Shown here: positions 3,493 to 6,405 of the stretch, piece after piece
Numbering within the stretch: the first letter of the stretch is position 1
How the letters are laid out: each line of letters begins with the position of its first letter
Program-made: the position numbers and the translations under genes
Notes under the pieces: generated by a model
Database searches by the model: none
What the model was told of the DNA's origin: nothing
Seen by the model: the letters and a program-made list of their open reading frames with translations, nothing else
Assembly (NCBI GenBank): GCA_027486155.1
Contig: JAIXPR010000068.1
Location: 1-6,405 of the forward strand
Direction of reading: 5' to 3'
DNA length: 6,405 bases
DNA from: Pseudomonadota bacterium
GTDB taxonomy: Bacteria > Bdellovibrionota_C > UBA2361 > OMII01

Positions 3493-6405
3493 CAGGCACC
3501 AACCGACGCCGACGGAGATGGGGTTCTCTTTTATCCCTCTGGGGCACCCTGCACAGCCTACGGCTACGACGAGGAGACCGGAGAGCCCTACTGCGTCGGA
3601 TACGCGCCATCAGACAACTGCCCCACAGTTTTCAATCCGACACAAGCTGACCCTGACGGTGACACCAGAGGCACGGCGTGTGACAACTGCCCGTCTGTGT
3701 GGAATTACGATCAAGCGGATTGGAATAGCAACGGCGTGGGAAATCTGTGTGATTGCGGCGATGGGCGCAGGTACTCGCCAGAGGCATGCGATGATGGTGA
3801 CACATCAAATGGTAATGGGTGTTCGAGCACGTGCACGGTAGAAAGTGGATGGACCTGCTCGGGGGCCAACGCGGCCTTGAGTACATGCTCTCCTGTGTGC
3901 GGAGATGGACAACTACTGGGCAGTGAGGTGTGCGACGATGGGGCGCTTAATCCTATAACGGTGTCCCCCGACAGTGGAGCCGGGCGTTTGGAGGTTGCAG
4001 ACGCCGCCGACGTTGGTGGCGGTAGAGTGGTAGTGGGTAGCTCCATCGTCACCAGCGGCAGTTGGCGATTCAATGTGATGCGGCTACAAGCGAATGGCTC
4101 CCTTGACACAACCTTTAATGGAACGGGCCGTGTTACCACCGCCGTCGGCACCTATGCGTACCTCCGGGCGATTGCGGTTCAAGGGGATGGAAAGATAGTA
4201 GCCGCTGGCTACGCCACCATTGGCGGGGCACAGCAGATTACATTGATCAGGTACACGAGTGGCGGTGCTCTCGATTCCACCTTCGATGGCGACGGCATCG
4301 TATCAACGCTCGTAGGTGGCTCAAGCTCCGCGATTGATATCGCACTCCAAGCAGACGGTAAGATCGTCGTGGTTGGAAACTCTGGTAGTCAACTTGCGGT
4401 GGTTCGCTACAACACCGATGGAAGCCTTGATACAACATTCGATACTGATGGGATCGCTCTCTCGTCGGCTTCGGGAGGAAGCGCGTACGGATCCGCGGTC
4501 GCTATTCAGAGCGATGGAAAGCTCCTTGTTGCTGGGGTCCGCAGCACTTGGAGTGTGCCGGACCAGGTCGTCCTTCGATTTAATTCGAATGGTTCCATCG
4601 ACTCATCGTATGGAACCGGAGGGGTCGCCGTGGCGTCTGCTGGCTCTTACAACGATTCGACGGAAGTGCGAGATATAGCTCTTCAAAGTGACGGAAGAGC
4701 GCTGGTCGGGGGCTACCACCAGTGCGGTAACGGTGACGGCTGTGAGATGAACGAGACACTCGTGAGACTCTCAACAGGTGGGGTTGTCGACGCTACTTTT
4801 AGTCCCTCTCTTGGTTATGGCACGGTCTCTCGAGTGTTCCCTCAGAGTGATGGCACTATCATAACGGTGATGTCATCATCCTTTAGTCCACATTTTAAGG
4901 GACTGACCTCATCCGGCTCCCTCGACCCTACCTTCGGCGCATCGACCGGCCGTTTGTATACCGATCTCTATCGCGACATAAACGCCGCTGTCGTGAGAAC
5001 TGATGGTGCCCTCGTCGCCATTACCGACGACAACCCAAACAACAACTCCTTTTTTATCTCGCGCTACTCGACCACGGGCGCGTTATTTCCTGATGGATGC
5101 TCAAACTCCTGCACCGTTGATACGGGCTACGCATGCGTTGGGGCCCCGAGCGCGTGTGCCCTCTTTACCCCCACACCGACCGCGACAAGCACGGCGACGA
5201 TTACCCCAACGAACACCGCAACTTCGACCTTCACACCAACCTCGACATCGACACCAACCGTCACTCCGACCGATACCCACACACCCTCACCAACCTACAC
5301 CCCGACGAACACACCAACAGAGACACCAACCTCGACATCGACACCAACCGCCACTCCGACCGCTACCCCCACACCCTCACCAACCCACACCCCGACGAAC
5401 ACACCAACAGAGACACCGACCTCGACATCGACACCAACCGCCACTCCGACCGATACCCCCACACCCTCACCAACCCACACCCCGACGAACACACCAACAG
5501 AGACACCGACTTCGACATCGACACCAACCGCCACTCCGACCGATACCCACACACCCTCACCAACCAACACCCCGACGAACGCACCAACAGAGACACCGAC
5601 GGCTACGCCGACGAGCACACCTTCTGGCAGCCCTACCTCAATGAGTACTCCAACTACTACCCCTCCATACACCACCACGGCGACCCCAGCGCCAACACAA
5701 TCGGCTCCGCTGCCCCCTAAGCCGCTCCTCCCGCAACCGGGAACCACCGATGAAGGCCAGTTTGTCGATTCGGCCGGATTCACCCTGCAGGGAGTAGGGA
5801 CACCAGGTCATCTCATCGAGATCCGTGTGGACGACGTCGTTGTGGGAAAGGCGCGGGTAAACGCCCGGTCGTTGTGGAAGTTCAGCCTGCCACCTCTCGC
5901 CATCGGACAACGGTCGATCACTGCGGTGACGATTAACGCCAAGGGTGTCCGGAGCCAACCTTCGGCGCCGGTGATACTCACCGTGCTCTCCTCCGCACCT
6001 CTCGACTTCGTTGGTGCTGGAGACACATCGATAACGATGTCGAGGAGCGTCGGTGATATCGTGAGCTACAAAACACGTAGGGCATCGAGCGAACGGTGGA
6101 CTATGCACCAGATTGCGGGTCATTACGCCGTGCCCGGAGATTACGATGGAGACGGGATCTCCGATATAGCCGCGGTAGAGGAGCGCTCTGATAAACTGAT
6201 CTGGAACATCAGGAGCTCCATCACAGGCGGTAGCTCATCGATAGATCTCGGATCGCCCGGTGAAGTAATCCTGAGTGGATGCAAGCTCCTCTCAGCAGAG
6301 AGGGTATCGGCGGTCGCCTTCCATCGCCCGACCCGTCACATCCGCGCGCAAGAGATCGGCGCACAAGGCAAGAACCTCTCCGTGGATCTACCCGTAGGAA
6401 AAGGA
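3352..6405 (+). CDS. Large modular secreted protein: signal peptide, TSP3-like repeats, DUF4215 modules, delta-60 propeller, Thr/Pro stalk, Ig-like and FG-GAP-like C-terminus (3' partial)
   Basis: The frame is open from the in-frame TGA at 3313 to the window edge: 1018 codons from the ATG at 3352, with no stop reached. Possible starts are ATG 3322, ATG 3352 and GTG 3403; none has a strong ribosome-binding site. ATG 3352 is chosen as a compromise, while GTG 3403 would give the most usual signal-peptide length. Domains in order are a signal peptide (cleavage likely AHA/QA), TSP3-like calcium repeats, a Cys-rich module, half of a second module, a seven-repeat delta-60 propeller, the other half of that module, a Thr/Pro stalk, an Ig-like domain and an FG-GAP-like region with DYDGDGISD (6139-6165). 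By comparison with gene 1, perhaps 160 residues are missing. The product is exported and probably binds a surface or polymer; the ligand is unknown. Confidence 0.93.
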   Translation, partial: MTSTIGSQPNKVTTKHRVSRHGFIVATLRLATVLAFCFFATTVVAHAQAPTDADGDGVLFYPSGAPCTAYGYDEETGEPYCVGYAPSDNCPTVFNPTQADPDGDTRGTACDNCPSVWNYDQADWNSNGVGNLCDCGDGRRYSPEACDDGDTSNGNGCSSTCTVESGWTCSGANAALSTCSPVCGDGQLLGSEVCDDGALNPITVSPDSGAGRLEVADAADVGGGRVVVGSSIVTSGSWRFNVMRLQANGSLDTTFNGTGRVTTAVGTYAYLRAIAVQGDGKIVAAGYATIGGAQQITLIRYTSGGALDSTFDGDGIVSTLVGGSSSAIDIALQADGKIVVVGNSGSQLAVVRYNTDGSLDTTFDTDGIALSSASGGSAYGSAVAIQSDGKLLVAGVRSTWSVPDQVVLRFNSNGSIDSSYGTGGVAVASAGSYNDSTEVRDIALQSDGRALVGGYHQCGNGDGCEMNETLVRLSTGGVVDATFSPSLGYGTVSRVFPQSDGTIITVMSSSFSPHFKGLTSSGSLDPTFGASTGRLYTDLYRDINAAVVRTDGALVAITDDNPNNNSFFISRYSTTGALFPDGCSNSCTVDTGYACVGAPSACALFTPTPTATSTATITPTNTATSTFTPTSTSTPTVTPTDTHTPSPTYTPTNTPTETPTSTSTPTATPTATPTPSPTHTPTNTPTETPTSTSTPTATPTDTPTPSPTHTPTNTPTETPTSTSTPTATPTDTHTPSPTNTPTNAPTETPTATPTSTPSGSPTSMSTPTTTPPYTTTATPAPTQSAPLPPKPLLPQPGTTDEGQFVDSAGFTLQGVGTPGHLIEIRVDDVVVGKARVNARSLWKFSLPPLAIGQRSITAVTINAKGVRSQPSAPVILTVLSSAPLDFVGAGDTSITMSRSVGDIVSYKTRRASSERWTMHQIAGHYAVPGDYDGDGISDIAAVEERSDKLIWNIRSSITGGSSSIDLGSPGEVILSGCKLLSAERVSAVAFHRPTRHIRAQEIGAQGKNLSVDLPVGKG
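3493..3753 (+). repeat. Thrombospondin type-3-like calcium-binding repeats
   Basis: The mature N-terminus begins with DADGDGV (3505-3525). SDNCPTVFNPTQADPDGD follows, then CDNCPSVWNYDQADWNSNGVGNLCD in the same phase. The DNCP-x(3)-N-x-x-Q-x-D pattern is characteristic of TSP3 repeats, which bind calcium through the Asp/Asn loops. The second repeat is weakened: WNSNGVGN replaces the usual D-x-D-x-DG-x-GD. Gene 1 may carry an equivalent head beyond the left edge. Confidence 0.82.
3754..3942 (+). repeat. DUF4215/myxo-disulfide module, then the first half of a second module
   Basis: The first module is complete: CGDGRRYSPEACDDGDTSNGNGCSSTC, then the extension ESGWTCSG...STC. The second begins CGDGQLLGSEVCDDG and stops after the second cysteine (3931-3933). 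Its third and fourth cysteines appear only after the propeller, at 5098 and 5110. Confidence 0.87.
3943..5091 (+). repeat. Delta-60 (DUF5122-like) seven-repeat beta-propeller inserted in a Cys module
   Basis: Seven copies of the pattern [ALQ-x-DGKI-x-V-x-G ... V-x-RY-x-x-GSLD-x-TFG] can be read. DGKI-like strands are VGGGRVVVG, QGDGKIVAAG, QADGKIVVVG, QSDGKLLVAG, QSDGRALVGG, QSDGTIITVM and RTDGALVAIT. The matching ends include SLDTTFNG, ALDSTFDG, SLDTTFDT, SIDSSYGT, VVDATFSP and SLDPTFGA. Seven repeats suit a closed seven-bladed propeller. The last blade ends FFISRYSTTGALF and runs directly into DGCSNSC. Repeats five to seven are less canonical, and repeat five carries an extra CGNGDGC loop. 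Confidence 0.87.
5092..5166 (+). repeat. Second half of the split DUF4215 module plus Cys extension
   Basis: DGCSNSCTVDTGYACVGAPS followed by ACALF supplies the third and fourth cysteines (5098, 5110) of the module opened before the propeller, then two further cysteines (5134, 5155). It matches the end of Cys block 2 in gene 1 (GYSCSGAPSVCALIP) and leads into the Thr/Pro stalk in the same way. Confidence 0.85.
5167..5718 (+). repeat. Thr/Pro-rich stalk with a 90-base tandem repeat (about four copies)
   Basis: About 184 codons are almost entirely Thr, Pro, Ser, Ala, Asp/Glu and Asn. A 90-base (30-residue) unit repeats at 5231, 5321, 5411 and 5501, with a partial copy from 5591. Each contains TPTSTSTPT...TPSPT-x-TPTN-x-PT. 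The copies differ by only a few substitutions. The codons are mostly acN and ccN, which leaves other frames free of stops and makes spurious ORFs here. The stalk is about twice as long as that of gene 1. Confidence 0.9.
5785..6405 (+). other. Conserved C-terminal chassis, copy 2 (truncated at right edge)
   Basis: This is the paralogous partner of 2048-2668, gap-free over 207 codons. It has the Ig-like HLIEIRVDDVVVG, SLWKFSLPPLAIGQRS and SAPVILTVL, then PLDFVGAGDT, VPGDYDGDGISDIAAV, WNIRSS and SGCKLLSAERVSAVAF. The most variable part lies just after the DYDGDG loop (EERSD against QHHGR). The window ends at PVGKG, before the second acidic loop that gene 1 has at 2687. Confidence 0.9.

Noticed and set aside
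5231..5610. CRISPR array
   Set aside because: Repeats are contiguous 90-base coding units without unique spacers, and they lie in frame inside a gene.
5003..5783. Open frames on both strands across the Thr/Pro stalk
   Set aside because: These are composition artefacts of acN/ccN repeats (HQPRHR-like or VGVGV-like translations). The frame that continues from the signal peptide to the FG-GAP module is the real one.

Overview
The window holds two long, co-oriented (+) genes for modular extracellular proteins, separated by a gap of about 209 bases. Both genes run off the window: the first lacks its start and the second lacks its end. No RNA gene, transposase, CRISPR array or metabolic gene is visible. 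Disulfide repeats of the DUF4215 / 'myxo disulfide' type, delta-60 repeats, thrombospondin type-3-like calcium repeats, Thr/Pro linkers and FG-GAP-like modules, in moderately GC-rich DNA, suggest a Gram-negative bacterium of the former Deltaproteobacteria (Myxococcota/Bdellovibrionota-like) or an uncultured lineage with similar surface proteins. That taxonomic guess is weak.

Layout. Gene 1 (2-3142) encodes a truncated Asp-box propeller A (2-502), a Cys-rich block (503-691), a complete seven-unit Asp-box propeller B (692-1513), a second Cys-rich block (1514-1720), a Thr/Pro linker (1721-1990), an Ig-like module (about 1991-2257) and an FG-GAP-like C-terminal region (2258-3139). The gap (3143-3351) has no convincing terminator or promoter. 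Gene 2 (3352 to the edge) encodes a signal peptide, TSP3-like calcium repeats, Cys-rich modules, a seven-repeat delta-60 propeller (3943-5091), the rest of a Cys module, a longer Thr/Pro linker with a 90-base repeat (5167-5718), and the same Ig-like plus FG-GAP module as gene 1.

How they fit together. The two genes look like tandem paralogues that share one C-terminal chassis: 621 bases align without a gap, with 147 of 207 residues identical by hand count. Each carries a different propeller head. The most striking point is that the propellers are not simply strung between the Cys-rich modules but sit inside them. Propeller B separates the first from the second cysteine of a four-Cys module, and the delta-60 propeller separates the second from the third. 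Propeller A appears to do the same with a module whose first half lies upstream of the window. The products are probably exported stalk-and-head proteins for adhesion or ligand binding; no ligand or enzymatic activity can be read from the sequence.
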